A model generated the notes under the pieces. That model was not told the DNA's origin and made no database searches. It saw only the letters and a program-made list of their open reading frames with translations. Shown piece by piece: positions 1 to 11,185 of a DNA stretch of 64,000 nt. Made by a program: the position numbers and the translations under genes. The stretch comes from Ursus arctos (taxonomy: Eukaryota > Chordata > Mammalia > Carnivora > Ursidae), in contig NW_026622897.1 in the NCBI RefSeq assembly GCF_023065955.2, forward strand, positions 7,383,001 through 7,447,000, written 5' to 3'. Each line of letters begins with the position of its first letter. The first letter of the stretch is position 1.

Positions 1-227
1 AGAATTTGCTTAGCATGACTTCCTTTGTATTTGGGTTATTAGAAGTGATTCACCAAGTCTGGCTTGCATCCAAGGGGTGGAGGATTAGATTTCACCTTTT
101 AAAGGAAGAGTGTTAAAGAATTTTTGGACATATTTAAGACCACTGCGTCATGCCTTAAAAACATAACAGCTAGAGCAATTATCAACAAACATATATATGG
201 CATTTTGCATTTCATGATGTATTTTTA

Positions 228-330
228 TATACACTATCTCATTTAACCTCATAAATGCTTTGCAAAGCAGGTATTATTATTATTAGCCCAATTCTATGGA
301 GAACAAAAGTGAGATTAGGGGCCTTAAGAA
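228..330 (-). repeat. MIR SINE fragment
   Basis: The stretch reads as the reverse complement of the MIR core: a 'catttaacctcataa' segment, then a short ATT run and a degraded 'ccattttacagatgag' block. MIR is an ancient tRNA-derived mammalian SINE with no coding capacity. The copy is short and diverged. Confidence 0.6.
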
Positions 331-1019
331 GCTTGCCAGATCTAATCTTTGTGGCTTCAAAACAAATGCTCTGTTTTATCTTCCACTTTGACTTTTTGTT
401 TCCCAATACCAGTGGGTCCTTAGGGAGCAAACGCAAGAAGGATATAGAATATGTCCCTTTTTATCTACATACTTTCATAGCTCATTAAGAAGAAGTAGAT
501 ATTAAAATGTAATATTTTCTATCAACAGGTCAACACACATTTTGACCTTCAGTCTACTTCCCACCTCTACCTCCTGCTGTTCTGCCCTTCAGTGAGCAAA
601 TGCTCCAGTGTCTCAGTCATGCAGTCTTGCAACAGCTGTCAGCTACTGGGGTGCTCAGGGCTGCCAGCAGACAAGGAGTCTGGTAATTAACAGGGACAGA
701 GGCTTCCTTCCCCCAATGCACAGATATGCCTGGTGAGAAATAGATGTTATTGCCATTTTAATTCACAGGTTCACCTGCATCTGCTTAAAGTCCTGTGACT
801 CTACCAAGGGTGAAGGCAGAAAAAGCAATGTTCATTGATAATCTGATACATCCCAGATATCATGCTAGTTACTTTACATACCGGTGAGCTTCTTGAGGAT
901 AAGACTTATTTACCTTTGTCTCTTCCTTCTCTTCTCCCGAATTCTAAACAGTGGAGTTCTATAGGGCTTGTTTTTTGCACTTCTTCTCTTCATGTGTATT
1001 GACTCATGGATGGTCTCAT
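331..1019. other. unassigned non-coding stretch
   Basis: I recognise no gene, RNA or dated repeat here. It is ordinary mixed-composition sequence with short open frames only. Confidence 0.5.
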
Positions 1020-2062
1020 CTGTTATGGTTTTAAATGTCACCTCTATCCTGAGGGCTCCCACATTTATATCACCTGAAGTCTCCCACATTTATATCACCA
1101 GCCTCTATCTCTCCCCACGAGTCCATGCGCACATACCCAGATGCCTACTGGACATCTCTGTTTGGTGTCTTAAGTCCAACCTGTACAAAACAGACCTGTT
1201 GGTTTCCTTGCCCTTACCAGTCACAGTGAATTGTGCAAATTTTTATCCAGTTGCTCAAACCAAAAACCTTGGAGTCCTTCCTGACTTTTCTGGAGTCCTC
1301 TCACACTCACATCCAATGCATCAGTAAATTCTACTAATTTTATTTTCAAAATCTGTCTCAGACCCAATCACTTCTCAGCATGTCTGTCAGTACTTCCTGG
1401 TCCTAGTCATTATCTTCTCTCCTAACCTGTCCCAGCTTTTCCTGCTTCTGTTCTTATCTGTCCTCTTCCAGCCTTTTCTCCCTGCAACTTCACAGTGATC
1501 CCTTGGCAATATAAATCCCTGTCTTGTCACTTCCCTGGTCAAAATCCTCTGGTACCTTCTTACAACACTCAACTTCTTCCCAGTGTCTCCAAGACCCAGT
1601 CTGGCCCTGCCACACTGACTCTTGCCCGCTTTGCTTCAACTGCAGGGGCAGCCAAGCTTTTGTTTGAACATGGCAGGCATGCTCCTGCCATCAGGCTCAC
1701 GTCTCCTCTCCTCTGTGCTGGAATGCTCTTCCATAAGATATCCCTCGGCTTGCTCCTTTACTTCATTCAGCTTCTGCTTACATGTCCTCTCCTCAGAGAA
1801 GTCTTCCCTGGCCACTCCATTTAGAGTAGGCCTACACCTCCTCACTCAGTCTCTGCCTCCTTATCCTGCTCTGTTTTTATTTATAAAATGGATTAATTGT
1901 ACTATAAACACATTGTGCATATTTATGGGGTTAAGTGTAGTTTTTTGTCTATATCCTTCAACAGAACAGAAGCAGGAGTTTTGTTTTATTCATTAGGCTA
2001 ATAGTAGGTACTCAGTAAACATTTTCTGAATGAATGAGTGAATGAATGAATGAATGAATTCA
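1020..2062 (+). mobile_element. L2 LINE, 3' portion
   Basis: A long, old L2 copy in sense orientation. The order of recognisable L2 blocks is preserved: a 'ggcatgctcctgcc' block near 1676, 'ctggaatgctcttcc' near 1719, 'gtcttccctggccactcc' near 1801, and a 3' end near 1995-2060 with the usual (TGAA)n-type tail. The region encodes the decayed C-terminal part of the L2 reverse-transcriptase ORF and is full of stops. A 25-bp tandem duplication lies inside it at 1056-1099. Confidence 0.85.
2037..2061. repeat. (GAAT)n tail of the L2
   Basis: Six or so GAAT/GAGT units. Such tetranucleotide tails are the normal 3' terminus of L2 elements, so this belongs to the preceding LINE. Confidence 0.8.
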
Positions 2063-2099
2063 TCCTTGTATCTCAGTATCTAATTGCAAATCTGGAACA

Positions 2100-2270
2100 T
2101 AAGAGCTGCTTAATAATGTCTACCTGAATTATCTCAATTAATTCTTCTAACTAGAGATGTAAATAATTTTCCCATTTCATAGAGACATTATGTAATTGGC
2201 CTTAGGGTACCCAGCTGAGCAAAATTTGATTCCCGATCTCTGCAACTTTAGAGCTTCTGTCATTTCCTTT
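2100..2270 (-). repeat. MIR fragment
   Basis: Reverse-orientation MIR: an 'attatctcaattaattctt' block, then 'cccatttcatagagac' and a 'gattcccgatctctg' block corresponding to the tRNA-derived half. Old and diverged. Confidence 0.6.
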
Positions 2271-4310
2271 CCTCTAGGGTTTCCATTCCCTTATGCTCCC
2301 TCTGAGGTCTTGGAATGGCTCAGATGATAATGAAAAGGCTACTCTGCATTGTGTTCATATGAGAAAGGTTAGGGGAACTCACGGTGTATGGGATCTGGGT
2401 CTCCACAGTAACCCAGAGAGACACTGTTGGCAGATGCCAAGTACGATATCTTCTCATAGGTGAGGGCAACAATATCCTTGCCGCTTCCTTCCTCAGAGTA
2501 CTGTTCTGGAGTGCATCTTGTGAGTTTTTCCTGGGCAATCAACAAAACACCCCCAAATAGTGGTCTGAGGCCAAGTCTAGAAAGCTTCAGAGCTCACATC
2601 CTGTTGCAGTTCTCCTCAGCTCTCAGGAGACGAGATGGTAGAGAGAGATGGTAGAGTATGACACTCTGCATACCATGTGTGTCTGTTTCAGAATCCTTTG
2701 GAAACTGTGGGTGGGAGCAACTTTAGCTCTTCCTATTTATAGGAAGTGTTAGTGAGCCAAATCAGTTGCTCTTCCAAAGGTCTACATGTCAATAAGCCTT
2801 TCGAGTAAGGGAATTTAGTGTAGCTGTCATTTACTGTGTAGCTACTGCTCTGAGGCTACTCAATCTCACCGGCTTCTCTCTCCACAAAACTACCTTTTGT
2901 TACTGCAGCCCAAACTAATCAATCCATCACTGGCCGTTGGGTTTTATAGTTTGTCCTTCAGTTATAAAGTTCTTTGATACTGTTCATGACTCTTTCATAG
3001 AGCATGGCTTGGTCCCTTAACAAAATTGTTAGCTCCTTGAGGACAGGGGCCAAGCACACATCCCTCTCTTGTCCTCACAGAGCCCTTTTCTTCCCCTCTT
3101 TCAGTCCCTGTAATCAGTGAAGAAGCTCATCGCTGTGGAGGTTCTGAAACAGTCCAGGTAAAGAGTATATTAGGAGACTTCCTACCCACTCTCCTATATC
3201 CCATCTCAACCAGGTGTCATAGTCTAGAATTTATGCTGCTACATCGACCCATGAATGACATGCCTGGAGGGAGCTCTGGACACTTGCCCGTTTAGCCATA
3301 GTCTTCCCTGCAGGCCGCCTGCATAGGTCCCATCAGAACACTCAGGCATATGCTTTGGTTTCCTGCTCAACAGTCCATTTTCCCACTAGGGCTGTATCCC
3401 CTTCCTGAAGACTGGTGGAATTTGACAAAATGTGGAATCCATGGCCAGGCTGGACTCTGTTTTCCATGTCACCCAACTTCTGAATGGAATTCTGAATTGA
3501 TAGAGCTGTTTTGCTCCTACCTGGTTGAGTGTATTATGACCTCTTCCTATATTCCCCTGACAGTGGGTCCACCCACTGCTTTGGTTCTGGAGGACCTTGT
3601 AGTTTTGAATACTGGCATTTAAACAGCAAAGTCCGAGGCTCAGGGACCATTTGCCTCAGTCCTGGTGTCAGTTTCCCACTTTTCTCATTGAACCATGTGA
3701 CTGAGTTCCTTGTATGCCTTTTAGCCAAGCTCACGGCGATTATGATTGCAATGGAGTGGGTACTCAGTAGTACTAACAATGAAGAACACGCATTTGTCTC
3801 TCAAATCTTTTCATATAACAAGAAATATCGGCAATAGAGGTTGATAATATGGGCTTCACTCCATGGAAGAGACACTAAAGCTTCACTTAGCAAGGCAGGA
3901 GAATGCCAGAGCAGTCAGGAGCCGTGCTGTGCTTCCTGATAGCCTACTGCCGTCAAGTTCATCCTCACTTCCAAATCCTTCAATGCCTCTGACTTAAGGC
4001 CTTTCAAGTTCACCTATCAAGATACTTTAGATCTTCATAGCTTAGAGTGTTCTGAAACAATCAAGATCAGATTAGTATACTTACTCTGTCTTTCCTCAGA
4101 ACACACTGCCACTTAAAGTCCTTTGCAGAGGTATTAAATGACGACCATTCTCTCATATAAAAAGGACAGCTTGAAAAGTTCACATTTATAAACACAGGTG
4201 GTACTCCTGACCTTAACAGGAAAACACAGAGTTCCTTCTCCAGTCATGGAGAGAAGTCTGCTCTCAACTACATTGTCTCACCCTGCAGTCTGGGGTTAGC
4301 GAGAAAAAGA
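2271..4310. other. unassigned stretch with a possible L2 scrap
   Basis: No gene recognised. Bases 3030-3130 ('gctccttgaggacagggg') resemble an L2 3' end. The open frames at 3350-3837 have no recognisable motif. The rest is not assignable by eye. Confidence 0.45.
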
Positions 4311-4314
4311 TCTG

Positions 4315-4480
4315 TTGTTACAAGACTTTGGCTTGAGGTCCAGTTCTCTTACTCACTGACCCTAAAACTTTTCACAAGTCATTGCACCTCTCTTCCAGTC
4401 TCAGTTTTCTCTGTCTTTTGGGCTGTTTGTGCAGATTAAATGATGCTATTATCTGAAAGAACTTAAATATAAATTTGCTT
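4315..4480 (+). repeat. MIR SINE
   Basis: Sense MIR: a degraded 'cctcagttttct..' core at about 4385-4425, then 'gcagattaaatgatgctatt' leading to the 3' part. Diverged, with no TSD visible. Confidence 0.6.
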
Positions 4481-5195
4481 ACTATATTTCTAGGTATTTA
4501 TAAAGGAATAACAATAACTGATTAATAAGATAGCAAGATGTGGTCATACAGTGGAGTTTGAATTTTGTGCAAAGCCATCTGGCTCGTCTGGGCATTCAAC
4601 CATAAATTTGTACAGAAGACAACTCTCCGTGTGGACTTTTTTCCAGAACTAATTCCTAAGACAAGGATTCAAGTGCAAATGCTGTATGAGGGAGAAGATC
4701 CCATGAAACACCAATAGGGGAAAGAGGAAGTGATACAGGAAAGGGAAGGCAGTGAAGAACGGCATGTTATTAAGCCAGCTACCAAAGAGGGTGACTGAAA
4801 CTTATTCTCACGGGAAAATTCTAGGAAAAATATAAAACACATGCCTCAGAATTATCCCACCTGAGAGTTGAGGGAGCTGGGGGTATTTATGCACTCATTC
4901 CCATTATTCATTGCTTGAAGGCTTCTAGGAGTGGGGGTGTACTTCCAGCCTGCTGTGTGTGAGGTGGGGAGGGTATTGTGTGTGGTGATAAGAGCAGCCT
5001 TCTGGAAAAACCTACAGATCCCTAAGTGGCAGTGATACTGTAATTTATAATAAGAAATATGTATTTGGTCTTCTTTCTTGTTTCAATTGGAAATTAGAAA
5101 TCCTAATTCCATTGGAATTTCCTAAGTACAGAGAGTGATAAAGGTGTCTTTTGTTATGTCAGTGAGGTGACTTTTTTATTGCACGTAGGTAACCA
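4481..5195. other. unassigned non-coding stretch
   Basis: Mixed sequence with no recognised repeat or gene. It is G-rich near 4865-5000 and AT-rich after 5030. Confidence 0.45.
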
Positions 5196-5690
5196 AAGTA
5201 TGGGGACTGGTCACCAGTGAATCTAACCACATGATTAGAGAGTTAGAATTTGTAGTTCCACCCTCTAACCTTCTCTGGGAAGGGAGGAGACGCTGGAGGT
5301 TGAATCAATCACCAATGGCCAATAATTGAATTAATCATGACTTTGTAATGAAGTCTCCATAAGAACCCAAAAGGATGAGGTTTGGAGGGCTGTTCCTGAG
5401 TTATATCCTTTCATAATGAGCCCGTGATATAGTAAGTAAAACGTTTCTCTGAATTCTGTGAGTGGCTCTAGCAAATTAATTGAACCCAAGGAAGGGATTG
5501 TTGGAACCTTCAATCTATAGTCAGCCAATCAGAAGCACATTTGACAACCTGAAATTGTGACTGTCATCTGAAGTGTAGGGGGTTGCAAGGTGGGAACAGT
5601 CTTGCAGGACAGAGCCCATCTGAAGCTGTCTCTGGGTAGATAGTGTCAGAATTGAGTTGGACTGTAGGGCACCCAGCTGGAGTCCATATC
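5196..5690 (+). mobile_element. old LTR-like interspersed repeat, family not placed
   Basis: I recognise this as a widely dispersed mammalian repeat from landmark blocks: 'gaagtctccataagaaccc' at 5350, 'ctgttcctgagttatatcc' at 5390, a degraded polyadenylation-type 'tttcataatgag' and 'tctagcaaattaattgaacc' at 5467. The layout, with a poly(A)-type signal inside and a downstream R/U5-like part, suggests a solitary LTR, but I cannot name the family with certainty. No coding sequence. Confidence 0.6.
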
Positions 5691-6084
5691 CCGCCCCCCC
5701 TGCCCCAACACACACACACACTATAACTGGAAACAGTGGTCTTATTGGAGGTTGTGGGGAGTATACAGACAGGATGCTGACAGAATCTGCTATAAAATTT
5801 ATTTGTGGTACTTGAATTATCTGTCAAGCACAGAATTCAGTATTCTCACATACAGGACTCTTAATTACCGATGAAGAACCCATGGCTCAGAGGAGTCATA
5901 CCTAGTTTTGTACTGAAATGTAATCCTCTTGAGGTGAGGGATCATGACTGCACTCTCATAATTCCCCCTGCCAGGCTTTGGACTCCACACCTCACTCATG
6001 CTCCTTAAATGTCTGAGCTCGATTATTATGATGATAGTTTACACAAAGTCAAGTGGTTAATGAATGAATTAGGAACCATATTTT

Positions 6085-6215
6085 TATACCCATTATTTAA
6101 TTATATTTGAGTTTCATAAGAACTTTATGAGTTATTTATGAGGAAGTATTGTTATCATTAGCCAAATTCTATAGATGAGAAGCCTGGCACTAAGTTATGA
6201 GGTAGAAAAATTTAT
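6085..6215 (-). repeat. MIR fragment
   Basis: Degraded reverse MIR: 'cattatttaattatatttgag', an ATTGTTATCATTA block and 'attctatagatgagaagcc', which corresponds to the antisense 'cagatgaggaaactgag' core. Confidence 0.55.
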
Positions 6216-7204
6216 TTAAAAGGCAGAAAGTAAAAAATTAATTCTTTTGGTCTGTAATGCATAATTCACAGAAAACTCACAGTAATGATAAAAGTTAATA
6301 GGTGGTTATTTAAAGGATAATATTGTCAACAATGCCAGGAAATTAGAAGCAAAACTCCTTTTTATTTAGGAAAGGGCATTTAATATAAACTTCAAAACAT
6401 GGTTATATGTGTGCTAATTGTTCTAAAATTGTTTTTGTAAAACTTTTGCCACATTTCCAGCATTTTTATGGAAGCTTGAGGGGAAAAAATTACTCTGTGA
6501 ACTTTTTTTTTTAACTAAAGCAAATAAATAAATAACGATGAAACTTTGTGCATGCATCTGAAACCCAGATAAGGGTTCCTTTGTGACTCTCACTAATATA
6601 GAAAACTCTATTTAAATTTTCTCACTTCCCCTTTCCTTTCAAACCTGATCCAGTTAGCCTTGGCTCCCACCCCCTCTTTCCCCAGTTATAAAACCAAAAG
6701 GAATGTTTGTACTGAAGGGACAAGTCTGTGCAGTGACTCAGAGGAAACAAGCGTTTATAAACCATGTTTCCCTAAAGCCTCAGCACAAACATGGCTGTGG
6801 CCCAATTCCAAACTGGCCAGGGCAAAACTCTGTAGAATGGCCCCAGCAAAGCCGAGTGTTGGAGGGGCCCAGCCAGCCTCAAGGTCTGAGCTGCGCATGG
6901 CCTTGAGGCAGCAGCGCACCTTGGAGATTTCTCATCTCCAGGAGTCAGCGTAAGAGTGGCTGAAATGAAATCAGACAAAGAGATGTCTGGGCTATGCTGG
7001 AATGGGGTCTTCTCTCTGAGTGTTCAGTGTATTTTGGTCTGGCCAGAGCTTCCTTGCTGGTGCGTCCTTTCTCAACTACGTCTCCTTTATGCAATATCTT
7101 TGCCCTAGGGCCTAGGCTGACCGTATCTGCCTGGAATACATACAAGGACAGTCTGGTTTTAGTACCGAAGTCAGTCAGATCTAGTTTTGAATCCCAACTC
7201 GCTA
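6216..7204. other. unassigned stretch with a GC-richer block at 6640-6960
   Basis: AT-rich to about 6610, then a distinctly more GC-rich, apparently non-repetitive block. That block holds a perfect AP-1-type TGACTCA at 6734-6740 and a TATAAAA string at 6687-6693. Either could occur by chance. Overlapping ORFs here (97, 67 and 68 codons) are short and motif-free, so I call no gene. Confidence 0.4.
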
Positions 7205-7669
7205 TTTTATACTTTGACTTGACAAATATTTATTAAGGACTTATTTTTGTACCAAGCATGGTTCTAAGTGCTGAGAATGTAGGAACCAGAAGGATAGACA
7301 GGGCCCCTGTTCCCTTTTTCATTCTAATTGGAGGAAATAGGGAAAAACAAAAACAAAAATAGACGATTTCAGAGTGATGGCAATAATGCTATGAAAATCA
7401 GTTAGGGAGGTAGAGGCGTGACCAGGGAAGGCCTCCACAGTGTGGTGAGGAGGATGGTTCTATGAAGAAGTGACGTTTATGTGGAGATCTGAATGACAAA
7501 GAAGGCTCCAGGAGGATAAAATCACTCCTGGTATAGGCACACAGAAAGCCCTGAAAGGAATAACCTTGGCCTATTTGAGGAACTGAAAGAAAGCCTGTGT
7601 GGCTGGAGCTCTGTGAGTGAGGGAAGAGTAGGTCAGGTGAGGCTGGAGAGTGTGGCAGGTCAACAAGAT

Positions 7670-8138
7670 GGCCGCCCATTCCTTGAGATACTAAAGTACC
7701 GGACAAGTGACCTCAGACCAGCTTAACTGTCAGCTGAATACCGCTGAATGACTCCGGTAAATGCCTCATAAAAGAAAAGAACCATCTAGCAAAGCCTTGT
7801 CTGAAGTCCTAACACACAAAATCATGAGATATAATTTTATCTCATAAATTTTTTTTAAAGATTTATTTATTTATTTATTTGAGAGAGAGTACATGTGAGC
7901 AAGCATGTACATGTGGTGGGGGAGGGGCAGCAGGAGAGGGAGAGAGAGAATCTCAAACAGACTCCCCACTGAGCATGAAGCCAGACACGGGACTTGATCT
8001 CACGACCCTGAGGTCATGAGTCAAAATCAAGAGTCAGAGCCTTAACCAACTGAGCCATCCAGGCACCCCTCTCATAAGTTTTAAGCCACTAAATTTTGGG
8101 GTAGTTTGTGTCTCCGCAAATAACATCCAGAACAAAAA
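7670..8138 (+). mobile_element. MLT1-like solitary LTR inside the L2
   Basis: The tail 'ttttaagccactaaattttg' with 'gtagtttgtgtc' at 8078-8112 is the diagnostic 3' end of MaLR/MLT1-type LTRs, and 'cacaaaatcatgagatat' at 7815 matches the part just upstream of that tail. The two parts are separated only by the Can-SINE at 7851-8070. No internal retroviral genes are present. The left edge is approximate. Confidence 0.65.
7851..8070 (-). mobile_element. Can-SINE, antisense
   Basis: A tRNA-Lys-derived carnivore SINE reading right to left: the head at 8041-8070 is the reverse of 'gggtgcctggatggctcag', then the reversed B-box region, a GA-rich spacer and the (ATTT)n/T tail at 7851-7880. The flanks CTCATAAATT (7841-7850) and CTCATAAGTT (8071-8080) are a 10-bp TSD with one mismatch. 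It landed inside an LTR. Confidence 0.95.
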
Positions 8139-8264
8139 GGTAGGCTGGAGTCAGGTTATTTTGACCTTGAGCAGGAAAAAGAGTTCAGCTTGAGATGGGT
8201 GAAGTCTCATGGGAGGGCTTATGCAAGAGGTGAGGGGCTTATAGGAACCAAATTGTAAAACTTA

Positions 8265-8445
8265 CCACGACTGCTATTTGTCTCTGGTTCCTAGTTCTTT
8301 ACCTTGTACAAGTAAACTGAACTCTCCTTGGTTTCTTTAACTGTAAAATGAGAAGAAGAGTATCCACACTCTAAGGTGGTTTGGGGACTGAAAGGTATTA
8401 GATGACAACTGCAGTGCCCAGCACCAGGTTGAGGGCTCTGCGAAT
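8265..8445 (+). repeat. MIR SINE
   Basis: Sense MIR: 'cttggtttctttaactgtaa' followed by 'aatgagaagaag', a degraded 'aggattaaatga' block and 'gcagtgcccagcacc' near the 3' end. Confidence 0.65.
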
Positions 8446-9290
8446 GGTAGCTGCAGTTGTTCCTGTTTTTCTGGCTCAGGCTTCCACCTGGAGAACTGAG
8501 GCGTCTTCAGCTAGTTCCCCTCACCTGGTTCAGGAAGCCTTAAGGAGAATTGTGTATGTGTTCACTTATAGAGCCCTTGACATTCCAGTTGGTGCCTCCA
8601 CAGGAATTGGCCACCAAAGCTGCCATTTGTAGCCTTCTCTCCTTCTCTGATATTGGTCCCATGGATCCTCCAAAACGGCGAGCCATGTTAGCAGACTGGA
8701 CAGTGGCCCAGCCTCTGTGGCTTCTCTGTCCCCTCCAGCATGGGCTGTGCCAGCCTGCTGCCTCTCGGGCTGTCAGTTGGTGGACTCCAGCCATCATCGT
8801 GGTCAAGGGAGCAAACAGCCTCACTCCCTCCTCCTGGGAGAAGAAACTGACGAAAGAGTGATTCCTTGACCTCCTGGATTCCTTTTGAACTTTCAGTGAT
8901 AAAAATATATTATATTATATTTTGCTATGTTATCTATTTCACTAATACCTATTATGAGGTGACTTAGTCCACCCACAAAGTGACTGTGAGCGGGCTTGCT
9001 CACTGACCCTCCAGATAAGCAACCGACTTGGCATCTGCGGCCCCTCCCCTCACCCCGGACTCTGCTCTCCTTGACCAGGCTCTGCTTCTCTAGTTCGTGC
9101 ATTAGATCTGTTTTTCTCAAACCTGTGTTGGGAGACTTCAGTTCATCTCTTCAGACATGCTCCATAAAAAGACAAGTGTTCTCAGTTACATAACTGCTCC
9201 TTTCCACCTCTCCATTTCAGAGACTCGGGGTACGCATCTGTGTGTTAAGACTCAGAGACACACTCCAGCGAGAAACTCTGTTTCACTGGG
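8446..9290. other. unassigned stretch
   Basis: 8540-8870 is GC-richer and looks single-copy. Open frames of 94 and 103 codons overlap here on opposite strands and lack recognisable domains. An AT run lies at 8903-8930. I support no gene. Confidence 0.4.
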
Positions 9291-9296
9291 CTTAAG

Positions 9297-9390
9297 CCAG
9301 TATTTTGTAAACCTATTTAATCACGGAACTGTTTTTAGTTTCTCCTATGAAGAATTTCCTATAAAGGAATGTTTGAAAGATGCTGCGTTA
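9297..9390. mobile_element. short hAT-like non-autonomous DNA transposon
   Basis: The left edge 'ccagtattttgtaaacc' and the right edge 'gaatgtttgaaagatgctg' resemble the CAGTGTTTCTTAAA-type ends of hAT-Charlie MITEs, with 'taatcacggaactg' after the left end. Diverged, with no clear 8-bp TSD, so the assignment is tentative. Confidence 0.4.
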
Positions 9391-9494
9391 GTTTCTTTCC
9401 CCCCTTCCAGGGACTGTAAGTCTTTTTCTTTAGGTTTTACCCTGTCCCTCTCCATCATAATAAATGCCAAATACCAGAACTTTTTCTTCTTCTG

Positions 9495-9720
9495 GGTGTT
9501 AGTTCTATTGCATGGTGAAAGTAGACTGCCTGGGTTTGAGGTCTGAGTCCATTACTTATTAGCAGCATAACTTTGGGCAAATTCATCTATCTGCGCCTCG
9601 GTTTCCTTATAAGTAAAAGGAAGTTAATGATAGTTTCCTCAGTAGGGCTGCTGTGCAGATTAAATGATCTCATGTGTAAAGAGTGATTTCCACATTTTCT
9701 GCTCACAAATATTAGCTAAT
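9495..9720 (+). repeat. MIR SINE, near full length
   Basis: Good MIR order: 'agactgcctgggtttgagg' (tRNA-derived part), 'ctttgggcaaattcatctat', 'cctcggtttccttataagta', 'gtgcagattaaatgatctca'. One of the better preserved MIRs in the window. Confidence 0.8.
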
Positions 9721-11055
9721 ATAATTAGTATAATGTAATTAATGTAATATATTATTACTACTACATTATTATTTAAAACAGAAGTCAACAGCGAGGGTCT
9801 ATAAATCCTTCTCTTATATAGATTTGTCTGGCATGAACTGATGTCATCCTGTTCTTTTTGGAATCGGCTTTGCTATAGGGCAGCGCCTGATTTTAGGACA
9901 GGTGTATATAGGTAATACATCACCGGCATCCATAGGAGACATGTTAGCTAAATGTTTTTTCCACCTACTCCTAAATCTGTGTAATACTTTGTAATAATTA
10001 CATTTGCTGTCTTATTAGCAGTAATGCCATATAGGAAAACCCAGTGTTGATAGTACCATTTAAAATGTAGTGTGATACGTCTTCAGTATATTTCAGCCAC
10101 TACACATGAAATATCCCTGAAAGAAAAGTTATTGGGGTGCGTAAGCCTTATGCTAGAAAATTATGTATTCTAAGCACTTGGGGGTTTTCTTAGTTCATCA
10201 GTTCTCACTGTGTTTAGGGAGAGCCTTGCACAGTACGATAGGAATCAGCATTAATCCCATTTTCTAAATGAGGCCTCCAAGGCATATGGAAATTTTATGT
10301 TTCTGCTGGTGGAAGCAGAAAGACACAGGCTAGTTATCAGGGTGGAGGACAGCATGATTAGGACCTTCCAGGATCAGCAGATACTATTACGTGGCTTTTG
10401 TTTGGGCACTCAGAGCCAGCCTTGAAGAATGGGACCAGTAGCCCCTTTGATTCTAGTCTCTGGGGAAGGGGTACAGAAAAGGATCTATTGACTTCATAAG
10501 GAAAAGTTAAGGCCAGTGTTTTCTCTTTGAAGTGAAGTAGGGAAGATCAGGGTTGAATTGAATCGAGATAACTACAGTTTATCATAAACTAAAGTTTAGT
10601 GATTAAAAGAAATGCTATGTTATATAGGTTCCTTCATCTTGCTCTCTATAATAGTCTTTCTTAAATTATATGTATATTATCATTAGGGAAATGTGGGTTA
10701 GATGCTCTGTTCAGCTTCCCTCTCCTTGCCCTGTATACAGCTACCCCAATAAGAAGGATTCTGTATATGGGAAAATATTCTATAAGGCTACCCTTGAAAA
10801 CTTGAACTTACACTGATATTGACTGTACATAGTACAGTCGTTTAATAATCAGCTTGAAGCCTCCTGACTTAGAAGCAGTAAGTCTCAGGCACATTTTTTT
10901 GACTAATGTAATGACAGAAATGGTTTTATAATGTAAAGCACAAGCACTCCTTACAGAATTATTATCATTAACATTTTTTTCGGAGGCTTTCTTGCTTGCA
11001 TTCCCTCTGTCCTTGAATAGAACATGATTTTCTTATGATTGGGAGGAGTGAGAGT
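9721..11055. other. unassigned stretch
   Basis: A run of ATTA/TAAT at 9718-9775, then ordinary sequence I cannot assign. No gene signal. The 1.3 kb here with little recognisable repeat is one of the longer repeat-poor parts of the window. Confidence 0.4.
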
Positions 11056-11059
11056 CCTG

Positions 11060-11185
11060 AGAGGATCATTTACTATCCAGAGGGCAGGGCTTTGTCCATC
11101 TTGTTACCCACTGTATCTCCAGGGCTGAACACGAGCCTGGCACCAGGGAGTTCAGGGAACATTTGTTGGGTGAATGGATGGAGTA
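11060..11185 (+). repeat. L2 3' end fragment
   Basis: The blocks 'agagggcagggctttgtcc', 'actgtatctccagggctg', 'gcctggcacc' and 'aacatttgttgggtgaatgg' are the L2 3' terminus in order. Confidence 0.75.

Larger units (their letters stand above)
7205..8245 (-). mobile_element. L2 LINE, antisense, split by an LTR and a SINE
   Basis: Antisense L2 begins with the reversed 3' end ('aaatatttattaaggac', 'ccaagcatggttctaagtgctg') and continues through 'gaccagggaaggcctcc', 'gaagtgacgtttatg' and 'gtgtggctggag' to about 7668. Matching antisense L2 text resumes at about 8140 ('gagatgggtgaagtctcatg'). The LTR between them is a later insertion. Decayed, non-coding. Confidence 0.75.

Noticed and set aside
1056..1099. 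Spaced direct repeats that could look like a CRISPR unit
   Set aside because: Only two copies, in a mammalian L2, with a 6-bp gap. A simple tandem duplication.
6687..6740. TATAAAA and AP-1 site as a promoter
   Set aside because: No downstream exon, initiator or CpG enrichment. Single short motifs are expected by chance, so it is listed only as a low-interest candidate.
7670..8138. Possible full endogenous retrovirus around the LTR
   Set aside because: No second LTR and no internal gag/pol-like sequence on either side. The same holds for the LTRs at 41890 and 52184, so all are treated as solitary.
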